NCBI GenBank assembly: GCA_038496675.1
Contig: CM076652.1
Location: 6,377,717 to 6,441,716 of the forward strand
Source of the DNA: Rachycentron canadum
Taxonomy: Eukaryota > Chordata > Actinopteri > Carangiformes > Rachycentridae
Length of the DNA stretch: 64,000 nucleotides
Direction of reading: 5' to 3'
Part shown: one piece after another, positions 28,301 through 41,100 of the stretch
Numbering within the stretch: position 1 is the first letter of the stretch
How the letters are laid out: the number at the start of each line of letters is the position of its first letter
Translations under genes and position numbers: made by a program
The notes under the pieces: model-generated
The model's database searches: none
What the model was told of the DNA's origin: nothing
The model's input: only the letters and a program-made list of their open reading frames with translations

Positions 28301-31300
28301 ACACATAGGGTTTTTAATGTAAGACACCATCCTGAGTCTACATTCCAGAGGATGGATCCCTCCTCTGGTGCTCTTCTTGAGGTTTCCTCTGAGGACTTAA
28401 TCTATAGTTTTGTAAATATGATCATATATATCATATACTGGATATACAACAAGATCTTTTATAAACTGGGAATGTGAACAGCTGTAGGCGTTGACAACGT
28501 CTATATAGTGTTTGTTTTTAATAAGTATATTATTGGGTCTCACTTGCTTTTGCTGTACGTGAATGAAACAGTGTGTGGTTTTCATTACAAATGCTTATTA
28601 GTACAATGCATAATCACAATATGAACTCAAAAACTCAACGTTTTATGACAACATACATCCAAATTTTACATATAATTCTACATGATCCTTTAAAACAAAA
28701 TATAGGAGAATGCAGGGTTTTTCATTGCATTGCATCAATGTTTTCTATTTTAGTCACTGACTGTGAGTTTGCAGTTGGCCTCTGTTGTTGCTCCTCCATC
28801 AGAGCGAGTTCCATTCATATGCTTGTTTCTGTCTCCATTTGCCTCCACAGCTGCTCTGGCCTGCTCCACCACATCACTATAGCACTCCTCTGCTGCAAAA
28901 GATTCACAGTGTTACACCAGTGCAGACAGAAAAATATGGGGAGCTGGTGTCTCAGTATTTGTTAGCATGGAGATGTGGTTATTAGTTAAACCTGTCTACC
29001 AACTGAAAGATTTAGACTCAGTGCTTTCTGATGTGAAATGTGTCACATTTAATTTAAGGTGAACAAATCTGTTTTGCTCTCTAATAATTTCCTTACAGTG
29101 AAGTGAACCATCACATTACAACCTAAGCAACTTGTTTACAACTATGGGTTTGACAAAGTTATAACACAATGAATATACAATTTAGTACTTTGTTAGTGTG
29201 CAAAACATACACTTTGTGATTTGGGCAAAATAGAAGCACAGTAATGGATAAAAAAAAAAAAAACATGCATGTTGCTTGGTAAATTTTCTTCCTTTGGCCT
29301 GATGCATAAGAATGCAATCATGTCTGCATGTATGAGTATGTATGAGTGCATATATATGCATACACAGGTTCCGTGGCAAATTCAGGCTGATTCTTGGAAA
29401 CACTCCCTCTCCAGTCACAATGATGTCCTGAGGTGGTAAGAAAGCCACCTGCAGCTGAAGCCGCTTCATGAACACCTCGGGGATGCCGGGGAGGTAGAGC
29501 ACACGCAGACATTGCTCTGCACCAGCGTTTATGTAACCCTGACACACGCGTGAAAAAACCCTTGTAAAAACACTTAGTACGAAATGAATGACCCCTCCAT
29601 ATATGAAATTGCTCCAAGAAAAGCTCACCAGGGCGGGGATCACCATGGGCTGGCCAGGTTTGACGTTCTGTCCCTCCTCATTTTGCCCACTGTCTTTTTC
29701 CAGGCTTGCATCAGGCTGCTGTTCATTGTCTTCCAGGGCCTTCCTCTGTCCCTGTGTCCCCTCATCAGCACCATCCTCCTCTTCCTCTCTTATGGTACTG
29801 AATTTGAAGCCTACCTTGCCAGTATTCCTAAGGGTCAACTCAGCTTCCCCTACTTGATCAAAAAGCTGGAAGAAAAAGAGACGAAGTGAGTGAAGTGAGA
29901 GGCAACAGAGTTCAGGTCAGTTGTGCATCTACAAGGTGATTTCAGATTTCAGGACTTGCAAAATGCTATGGATACATCCAATGTTTGGATATAAGGAGAA
30001 AATCTTAGAGAACAAGAGAAGGAGAAAGCAAGAGAGAAAAGAAAGCAAGAGACATAATAGAGCTGAAGAGACAGGAAGGTCAGAGAAATGTTCTGCTGAA
30101 TCACTCATTTCAACTAAATTAAAAATCAACATGTCCTTGTTTTGAATATAACTGATAACTGATCTGGATGGCTTGCATACTTACAGAGGGAGTGGAATTA
30201 CAAAAGAAAAACTACACAGTGCCGTTCAAAGTTAATGTGATTCTTCTCGACCAGTCTTTGCAGTGAGAAAAAGTAGGTAAAAAATTATTTGATGCCAACA
30301 GTAGATATTATGTCTTAAATATTGCGTATAACAACATGCACTCATTCTATAAGTTGCCCATCAGCATTAGATTCTGTGATGACAGAAAAAAATGGAAAAT
30401 TCTGTAAAAATCAATCAAAACACTAACAGTCAACAAACGCAAATAACCAGGGAACAAATTTCACCAATGCAGAGAATACATCATCTGTCACAGTCCCCTC
30501 AGGACTGTCAGTGTCATTTTGAAAATGGCAGAATGCATCATTCCTCCTAGTTTTGCAAAAATCGAATTAGTTTTGTTTGACACATCATGTGCCACACATG
30601 GGTGAGCAAACAGATGACAAAGGAAGAACAAGGACAGGAAAAGCAGGATAACAAGACAACATGGAGGCGAATTAAGAGTAGTTTAAAATATAGCAAAGGT
30701 GAGTTTTTCCTTGACATGAACCCAACAAGCAACAAAAAGTCTTGCCTCCGTTGCCATTACCAGCACTCTCTAACTCCAATCATGGCCCTTGTCCTAGCCT
30801 CGAAATGAAATATAAGAATTTGACTGGTAAAGCTTGCTGGGAAAAGGGACTGAGAAGTAAACTCGGGGTATAGGATCCATGTTTACGTACCTGCACACCA
30901 AAGTCGATGTGTGTGAAGTCAAGGCTATAGCTGATTACTGATGCTTCTCCGCTGAGCTTGATTTCATATGTCGGCCCTTCCTCTACATGGCACTGAGCTA
31001 CCATTTCTCTGCTGATGTTTTCGTGGCCATAGAAGGAGAAAGTGACAAGCTGCTGCTTCCCAGGTTGCAGATGGCCATATATCGGCAAGACATCAAAAAC
31101 CTACAGACATAAAAAGAAAACCATTACAAATTACAGAACTGATTCTCAGTTCTTACTGATTATGGCCATGTGCCTCTGTGATACGTTTAAGTAATGCTCT
31201 GGCATTTTGAGACATGAGCTTATTTGTGTCATGTGTTAGACGAGAAGGTTAATAGCACTCTCATATCCTTATCCAAAGATCTAAGTGTTAGGCTGTGGTT

Positions 31301-32080
31301 TTACATGGTATAACAGCCAGACTAATTATTGGATTTCCAGGCCATTTGCTTATCACTTTCTTGAGTCTTGATGTCACTGTGAGACTGCTATGAAAATGTA
31401 TCAGCATTCAACCCCCCTATAAAAGCATAACTTGATGTTTAAACACTTATGATATCATGCAGAGTAAAAAAAAAACAAGATATAATGGGTTAATTAGTAA
31501 AGGGATTCAAGTTGGCAGATGAGAGCTATATCATCAGTTTCTCAGAGCTCCTTGTCTTATGCTAACTTAAGCTAACGATATCCAGCTTCACATGCAATTG
31601 ACAGATGGTTAGTTATCTTCTCATCTCTTAGCAAGAAAATGTATATATGCAAATGCAAAATGTTCACTTCTTTTCAGTGCATGTATTTCAGAAAATTTCT
31701 CATCTAAACTACACTACAGATGTGAGTACTGAGTTAAAGCAGACGCATTCAGTCCATTATCTGCCTCAATCAAAAAAATACAAAATAATTTATTTTTCTG
31801 GTTGGTCAGATAATATATTTTTCTAATACATAGACAAGAAGCAGAGCATAGTTGCAGCCCTCAATGAGTTACATGTGCACAGATAATCAAAGTACTCTCT
31901 GGGCACTTTAATCAGGGAAACATTAGAAATATTACAAATTTATAAATTATATATATATAAAAAAAAAAAAAGATTCTCAGCACTCCGATACATCAATGTA
32001 TGAAAAAGTAGAATGATACTCTGCACACTGCATAAAGAGGGGAATTTCTACAATGATGATTTATAATGTGTGTGTGCGTG

Positions 32081-32127
<47 letters not shown>

Positions 32128-35100
32128 TTGTAATAATAGCACTGCAGCACACACCCAGGGAATAACTTGCCTGTGAGCTGCTCGTAGCTTCTCTCTTCAT
32201 CCCCTGACAAACTGAAAATCTCAGGGAAGCCCTTATTTGTTTATACATGAGCATTTGCCTACCTCTTCCACACGCACAGGACACTGCATGCTGTCCTGTT
32301 CATATACACCAGGCCTGGGACCAAGAGGAACTGGAATGGGAGGAGAAGGTGTTTTAGGAGAAACGCCCCCCTCTTCAGTCTCATTTTCTGGATTTTTCTG
32401 CTTCTCCTCCCGTTCTCGCATCACCGTCTCCCTATGACAGCAAAAGCATAATAAAACAACACTTATACTATTAATTTTAAATTAATTTTCCTCTATTAAT
32501 AACAAGAGGCAAGAACTATGAATACCATGTTCTAGCCTTATGTAAATAGTCAAATGAAAGACTCAAAATCTTATCTTATCTTATATACTGTATATCTTTA
32601 TATATATCTGTAGCACCCACACCCCAAAGAACTCTAACTCTTATTTTCTCTCTGTTCTACTCTCTCCTTCCCTGTGGGATCAGACTGGGTGCATCCATCA
32701 AGTTAATTAAACAGAGTGTTCTATAATTAAGAGGAATTTTAATAGGCAAGCAGCAGGAAACAGGTCAGGATAGATTGCAGTGAAGTGCTGAATAAACATG
32801 GAAGAGAATGAAAGAGATTTAGTGAGTGAAGCCATCTCAAAGATGGACTGGAAGGTTCTAAGTAACTGAACACTGGTTATGTTATTGCCATAGTGTGTGT
32901 GGGCATGAATGTGTGTGAATACGTGTGTGTGTGTTTGTAGCCCAGGTTTTACTCATGTTGTGTGGAATCTAAATCTGTTTACACGCTTATATGAGGAGAA
33001 AAAGCAAGTCCCTATGAGGTAAAAACGGTTTCAGGCTGGGGTAAGGTTATGTTAGGGTTAAATGAGTTGTACTTATGGTTAAGTGCCCAAGAAAGCTACA
33101 GTGCTGGTGCGTTAGCTTATGCCTGGATGATTGTGATGCAAACAGCAGGGGGCACTGTTGTATGGTCAATCTATGATGTATGCTGTTTTAAGCAGCACAC
33201 TGGCCTGATGTCTGGCCTTGGGAATCACAAATTACCAAGTCAAGCAATGTAAGATGTAAGGGTGAACAAATGCTGTAGGTCAACATCTTCAAAAACAGAA
33301 TGCATTTTTGGTAGATGGGAGTTTGTAAGAGCACATAAAGACTATTTTGGCTCCATGTGGAAAAAAGAAGCTTTTTCAAATATGGGTCCTCTAAGAAAGA
33401 GTTTAAAACCCACCGGTGCGGGCAGAGGAACAGATGGTGAGACAGCAGATGATGTCTCTGCAAGAGCCCAGCTCAAAACACAAATAGCCTGCACTGACAT
33501 TCTCATATCCATCTTTCTCTCTTCCATATATTCTTTCTTTCATGCACACCAAGGGTGTGATTGTTTTCCTGTGTTCAGCTGCACTAAAACTCTACATATC
33601 AAAGTCTGCTGAACCACAAACATTTCACTTCAATAGTTAGCAAGAGTAAGAAAGTTTAATGCTGAAAAACTTTAGTTGTACAGACAAATGGCTACTGTGC
33701 ATTTGTGTGTATGTGTATGTGTATGTGTGCGTGGAAGGGATAGGGTTGGGGTTAGGTTTAGGGTAGTGATAAAGAGAGAGGCAGACTTTCTGTTTTGCTT
33801 CTCATCTACAGTACGTCAAATAAATTGTCAATGTACATGTACAATTTGAAAGCACAAAGATCGATTATTATTTTATAATACCATATTCCCAGTGCTGAGA
33901 CATACTGTGTTAAAATACAATTTGTGCTTGTACTTCCATTTTATGCAAATTAATACTTTTCAGATGAAAGTAATCTTATTTAATTTGGTGAGCCTCTGTG
34001 ACTTATGGATATCCTGAAGTCCATGAACAGTACAACCAATCTCAACATAATCAATGTTGAGATTGATCTCAACAAAATCAACAGGCAGTTGATTTAAGGA
34101 AATAACAAATAGCTATAGCTAGCTATAATAACTATAACTTGGTGTCCCTCTCATACGAGATGTGTAGATTGTGCTTCAATGGCTTTTCATTCCTCCGAGC
34201 AACTCAGGGCAAAACAAATTATCCACAGTAATATCCCCATGGTGGTGCCAACTATAGATGCTTTCAGACAAAAATGTCTTGATCAAATACATCAAAAAAA
34301 TCACACAGGTTTAAAAGCACAAGTGTCTATAGTATATGATTTCTTTTGCACAAAGTAGCCATCTTACATTACAATGCAAAAACAGGAAACTCAAGTTTCT
34401 GACCCTTGAGCAGTCACTCAGTCATTCAGTTGTCTGGTAATCTAGCTCATTATACAAGTAACTACAAGTAACATACAAGTAACTACATTGCAAATCAAAA
34501 AAGGGAGGGACAGTAAGCTTTCTAGTTTACTTTTTGCTGATGGAGTTCTAAAAACAAGGAACAGAACAGAGTTACAGTATTTAAATGTATTGTGCTGCCT
34601 CTATCATTGGGATAGATGGACTGAAAAGAGTTAGCTCTATTGAAATTCCCCTCTCCAAGGGCTGCGGTGTAATTACTGATAGGGGTGTAATTAGTTGGCG
34701 AGATAGTGCAGGTTTGGTGAGCAAGAAAGAGGGACTTGAGAGGGAGTGTGTGCGCACAGAGTGAGGTCTCATTTAATTAGCAAGATGGCCTATGAGACAG
34801 ATTGTTAGGAGAGGTCACAATCTAAGAGGGAAAGGGTGAAGAAAGCGAATAGAAGAGAAGGTTGATAAGTATTAGTTGGAGGGCAGAGGAGCAGGCAGAG
34901 GAAGCAGGGGAGCAGCAGGAGACCAAAGAGGAAATTGAAAAAAAAAAAAAAAGATAAATAGGCAATGTAAAAACTTAAGATGAGGACAAGGAGGAGAGTA
35001 AAAAGGAAGAATACCAATAGATGAAAGAGGGGGAAGGAAACAAGACAGTAGAGGGTGATAAATCTTGTAGAGCTATAGCAGTAAGTTGGTTCAAGGCCAT

Positions 35101-38100
35101 GCACAGACAGACCTCTATGATATTCACTGTCCATGGCAAAGGGAGCGGAGCTGAAGCAAACTCTTAAGAGAGGTACACTGTAATGTTTGTAAAGTACACA
35201 ATCAGTAGATTTGTCTTCCCCAGATAATTTATAATGGATTTGGCTTTCAATTCACAGGGTTAAATGTATAGCTACGGTACTAACTTATCTTAAAGGACAG
35301 TTTTAATATACAGTGCAATGTGGCTGAGATCCATGCTGCTCTTGTCCCTGAATCTTGTCTCTTCAGGATCCTACTTTTTATACATTATTTCTTGTAGGTA
35401 TATGTTAAAAAAAAAAAAAAAAAAAAAACATGACACAGGAATTATAGTATTCCAGCAGCTCCTACTGAGTATAAGAGCTGTATATTCTCTAGATAAAAGA
35501 TGAGGAAAATAAAGTATCATCATAATATAATTTAGACAGTTAAAATTATTTAAAATAATTAAAATAATTTAGATAGATAAAATGTTCTGTTACCAAATGG
35601 CTACAAAGCTCTGCCAGAGGTTTCCTAATGTATTATCACATAATTTTCAGGAATTACAATACACTCTTCAGCTACATCGCTATTTGATTTATGATATTTC
35701 CTGTAAGGAGAAATTACTTTTCCTGTGTTTTTGAGGATTTGGTTGCCCACACATCTGAGCTTTTCTGACTGTTTGATGAAATTTATAAAAAACAATAGAT
35801 TATTGTTAACAAACACATCCCTTACTTGGTAGGACATTGCGTACTGACACACTGGTAATGGGTTTGCTGTGTGTAAATATCCTCTGCAATCAGTTTCACA
35901 CTCAGCTCAATCTGTTGTTTTGACATTGCATTCAATTTAAATTAACTCCTCTTACTATTATGCTGTTTAGAATTACCATTGCTTCCTTAGCATCACAATA
36001 GTCTGTCCAAATCCTGTGGTGGCTATTCATATGAAAGTACAGTGAAGGATAACCCCCAGGCTCTACTAGGCACACCCGAGAGCAGGATTTGCATTGCAGC
36101 TGTACAACACTTAGTATCCTTAATATTGATTTATCAGTTGTGAGATGTACAGTAAATATAAGTATAAATGTTAACTGATACAACAGTATGTGGACATTTT
36201 CGGTGTAAATGTACCTGATGGTACAGTGTTTCTGGTCTTCCAGGAAAGCCCAGCGGTAGGACACAGGCAGTGGGGAGCAGTTGGTGATTGTGATTACTCT
36301 GTGAGTCTGTGTGCAGTTGAGCACACAACCAAAATCTACTGTTGTGGAAGAGAATTGGAGGTTGGGAAAGTGGACCTCAGCATGCAACTCCACCACGTCT
36401 TGCTGAGGGTGTCCCTGGAAGTGCACTTCAAGGAACTGCAGAAAAAAGAAACATCAAGGAAGGAACTGTATTATGTATTATGTTTGTAAATAGCATAATA
36501 CTACTCATTACCACTGATAAAATGTTATGGCCAGTGAACAGTGCAAAAATGAACTTATACAATTTCTGACAGATAACCAGTGCCGTAGTGCCAAGACATG
36601 GTGAGCCCAGAAGGACACAATATAGCCCCAGATGGAAAAGCAAAGCATTACATAAAGAAATTACAAAAAGGACATCACTGTTACCTCATTCATGACTTGT
36701 GACATCCGATCTTGACAGAAAACTGGATTAAAGCATACCCACAGCTCAGCCTGCCTCCCGTCACCTAAAACCAGGGACTGAAAAAAGACAATACAGTAAA
36801 AATATTCAGCATCCATGTATCAAAGGAGACACAGTGCTTCTGCAGTATTTAGGATCACTGACTTAGTAAACTAATCTACAGAATATAAGAGTTAAACTTT
36901 TTTCACTTTTTGAGTTTGGACTTGCACGCTTGATTAGAAATCATATTTTTATCTGATGGCTCCAAAAGCATAAGTTCACAACCCTTTTAAAAATATTCTC
37001 TCAGTTTAATGAGACGTTCATTGTAATCCTGCCATGGGACCCAGGCTTATCAAAATATCCTGCTACTCTTTAACTTCATTCAGAGACCTGCCAGGGGCTT
37101 GAAAACCATTTAATGTGGATTCCAATCCTGCATTTTAATCAACTCACAGAATGGAAGTTAGAGCTATGGTGAAATGAAAACATGTGCAATGTGGGAATAT
37201 ATGAGCTGAACTCGTACCGTGGTTATCTCAGATTAATTTAGTAGATGACAATGCAGTTGAGTACAAGCCATCAACACATTTTGTTCAAAATGACTCAACC
37301 CATAAGCTCCTACTTATTTCTAATGTGCACATATATTTAATCCACTACAGAGAAGAAGAACAGTAACACAGAACTCCACAGAACTTTGTATTAGGGCATA
37401 AAACATCAACAGTTCAAAAGGTGCTGTTATTTAGAAATAATGAGTAATATTGTTGTTGATTTGATCTTGTCACCTCTTTAACAACATTCTGTGTCTGACC
37501 CTTTTAGAAACAAGAACAGATCAGCATTTACATCGACTGGTTTACATCGACTTCAAGATGATGTCCACTTACCAACATATCAGTACTCAGTAGCACTCAC
37601 AGGGCTTGATTGCAGTGATTGTCACATAGTAAACACCATAGTGTAACGTACATGTGTGATGAACTTTCCAACTTGCCTAGGTTTTGTTTAAAACGCCTTT
37701 AACACCAAAATTTAACAGGTATAAGAAAGTTTTTTCAACTTCAGTGGAAAAAAAAAAGGAAACACCGTTTCACTGCCAGACAAGTTTGTCTTTCTGTTCT
37801 GACTGAGGACACACACAACTGCATGGATGTCATCACGTGCAGTTACAGAGCACACACACAAACCCAAGGGAGAAAAAGAGTGAACCGTTACATTTTTCAT
37901 AAACCCTACACTCATTTTCAAGCCTCAAGCCTCCTGCAGGAAGATATTGTTTTTATGACCTGAATTTCAAATGAAAATGAATTTTTTTACTTCACTACGG
38001 CCACTACTTCACACGACAGCTGTTACTAGTCTCTATGACAGGACAAGCTACATCATTCAAAGCATGAAAGCTTTTTGTCTGTTTTAAGTTACTGTAACAG

Positions 38101-41100
38101 TTTACAGTTACAATCTGTAAACAAATGATGGCTCCACCACTAAAGATCAAACTGTAAATATCAAACTGATCTCCCTCTAAAATTGATTCATGGGTCTTTT
38201 AATGTGAGGGACAGCTACTCTAAGCAAAATCTGTTGGGTTTTTTTTCCTCCTAGAACTTGAAAAATACAGAAACAAACAACGAGGAATTAACTAAAGGGA
38301 ACAATCACAGACTGTGTACCTTTGTGGTAGCTGAGCTATATGCTCCTGGGGCCTCACACAGAGAGAATGGCTCCACAAGAGAGAGTTTCATGGATAGAGA
38401 CAGCGATGACACATTCTTCAAGACCAGTTTCTCATACAGGGGGATTAGATTCTTTCCTGGGACCTGAAAGACATGCACACACACATTGCATATGTTTAAT
38501 CCAACGATATAAAAACTGCACTGTTCATGATCCTTTGACCAACCTTCTGTATGCAGAAGTTCAGCTGCTTGGGAGAAATGCTGAGCATAGGAGCAATAAA
38601 ACGACAGGTAACATCTACAGACATGATGAGCTCAGAACAGCCCTGGCGCCCCACAATGCCATGGCACACCAGACGCTCCCGTACAACCTGGACAGACAGA
38701 ATCATATTGCACATGTACTGCAACAAACATCACATCTAATGGATCGATACTGGCTGTGTTTATGAGTTTATTCAGGGTTTATTCACTCGCCTGCAAGCAA
38801 ACTGTCTCACCTTGAAAGAGTCTGAAGATCCCGTCAGCACCATGTCAACAGAGCAGCCTGGGAAAAGCTCCACTCGTGAGGGGCTGAGGCTGAACACCGG
38901 CTTCTCTCTGCTAGAAGAGAGTAAAGATCTACGGCTCAGAACATCTTTCTTCCTGGGAGCAGTGATGGAGGGGAGGAAGGCTTGGCCAGACAAGCCGTCC
39001 TTGTCGAGGGGTTTTGTAAAGCCATCAACACGCCAGTACAACAGGTGCATTCGTTGGCCTTGGTTAGTCAGCTTGAAGTGGTACTGGCATGACCCATGGC
39101 TTAGAGGGAATATAGATGACAGCAAAGACGTGAGGCATACAGTCAGCCCTACATCAGTTCTAAATCACCATATAATTTATATTAGGTCACAATGTAATTC
39201 AGGAGTATAACAGCTTTTATTCTACCTGAAGTGCGTTCCTAAGTCAAGACTTGGGCCAAAAGGCCTGTCACTGACAATTGTAGTGCCAGTGCCTGTGGCA
39301 GACAGAGGGATAGTGTGTCTGTGACCGTCCTGGACAGACACTTCCAACCTGTCCTTGAAGTGGATTATGTCCTTCAGGTTTGCTACTACCTGGAGCTCCA
39401 AATGGCTCTCTGGTGGCACTTCCCCTTCACTGGGCTCAACACGCCAAAAGGACCTTCTATGGCTCTGTTGAAACAAAACCAGAAAGTTTTAGCTAGTTTG
39501 GAAGTTTGGAGTAGAAATAGGGGTATAGCAATGCCTACAGCAACTGCCATACTCCATGACTGAAATATGATCTGTGAAAGTATCTCCCTTGTGGGGGCAC
39601 TTTCCTCTAACTGTTCTCCACAAACCACTGAGATCTATGCCATGGATGGAACTTCAAAGACAGATGTGCGTATCATATAGCTGCATAATCATATCAACAT
39701 CTCAGTGCCGCATGAGATCTTTGAGGTAAAAGTAGAGCAGTCTGACATAAGTAAGATGAAATATCTCCCTCCTATGAGTAGGATAATGGGTAGAGTATTA
39801 CATGGAGATGTATAGTAGTAAAGAAGGGGTTAAGATGAATGGTGTTTAAATATGTTTCAAAATATACAAAAGCCATAATAATACAGTTTTAAAATGTTGT
39901 TTATTTCATATCTACACTATGACGCAAGCATAAAAAAATGACTGCTGCAAGACAAACTCAATATTTCCCAGCTCTGTGGATTGTTCAATCACATTTATTT
40001 GAATAAAGTCCAATGTCATGAAAAAACTGATATAAATCTAATGTTCATCTCCAGTCCTTCAGCAAAGCAGATAGCCCTTCACTGTGCTCAGTGTACTGTA
40101 TATATATATATCTGACCAAGCAGTGGTCAAGATCACAATCAATGTTCTATACAGCATCTCTGTTGACGAATGGCTGGAACATAAACTTTAATTGGGATTT
40201 TGAGAATGAGCTTCCTACAGATGCACTGAGGTTTGGGCACTTTCACTGCCTATAGGACAACATAACAGATTCAATGAGGAAAAATTACTGTACTCAAATG
40301 CTGCAACTGACATTTGTGCTGCTACTGAGGTTCTGACCGCCCTAAAACTAATATTGGACAAATGAAATACAAGGATTTAGTTTGATGTCTCAATTCAAAG
40401 CCATTTCTTTACAGAAAATCCTGTAGAAACAGAGAGAAAAAAGCAGGCAGTACTTGACCAGCAAGTGACTCTGGGAGTCACAGTTCACTTTCTCAGCATT
40501 TGTATGATCAGGTGAAGAAACCAGTGAAAGCGAACTTGCATTGGGTCGATACTAGGGTGATCATGGTAAAGGGGTTGGTAGAGTCGGAAGAGCAGGGGGT
40601 CGAATCCCTGGAGAGGGGAGCAAGACGACTGGAATCTCAATAATCACATCAAACCTGCTGCATCCTGCAGCTTTATTAGAATTGATTGCCTTTGAATGCA
40701 GCACAAGTCATAAGGGCTTAGAATCCAACTCTGTGCTGTGTGCTATATAACAATCAACAGTATATCACACTGTACAAATCCTGCACTGGAGCTGCAGTTA
40801 GTGCTGCAGTCATTTTTGCTTCTGTCAAATATTACAGAGCACAAGAAAATCAATACATTGAAGCCAAATATTAAGAGGCTCATGTTTCTGGAGGCCTGAC
40901 TAAATGAGACAAAAATAACATCTGAATTTTCCAACTAATCCCTTTTAACAGTGAGTGCAGAAGATGATGTCATGTCTCAGAGAAGAAAACAGAAAAGACA
41001 ACAAAAACATTTGTTACTGCATTAGGTAAAGGGTTTAGTATGCAAACATAAATACTGTTCCCGATGCAGATATTTTTAAAACTCTATAAAACAATTTATA

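Noticed and set aside
29182..29838. A 218-codon single open frame on the minus strand
   Set aside because: It is two real hydin exons (26 and 27) read through the intron between them plus intronic tail; splice sites and homology separate them.
34805..35134. A 109-codon minus-strand frame rich in Leu, Phe and Ser
   Set aside because: It is the reading of a purine-rich tract in intron 23; exons 23 and 24 already join in phase, and it matches nothing in hydin.
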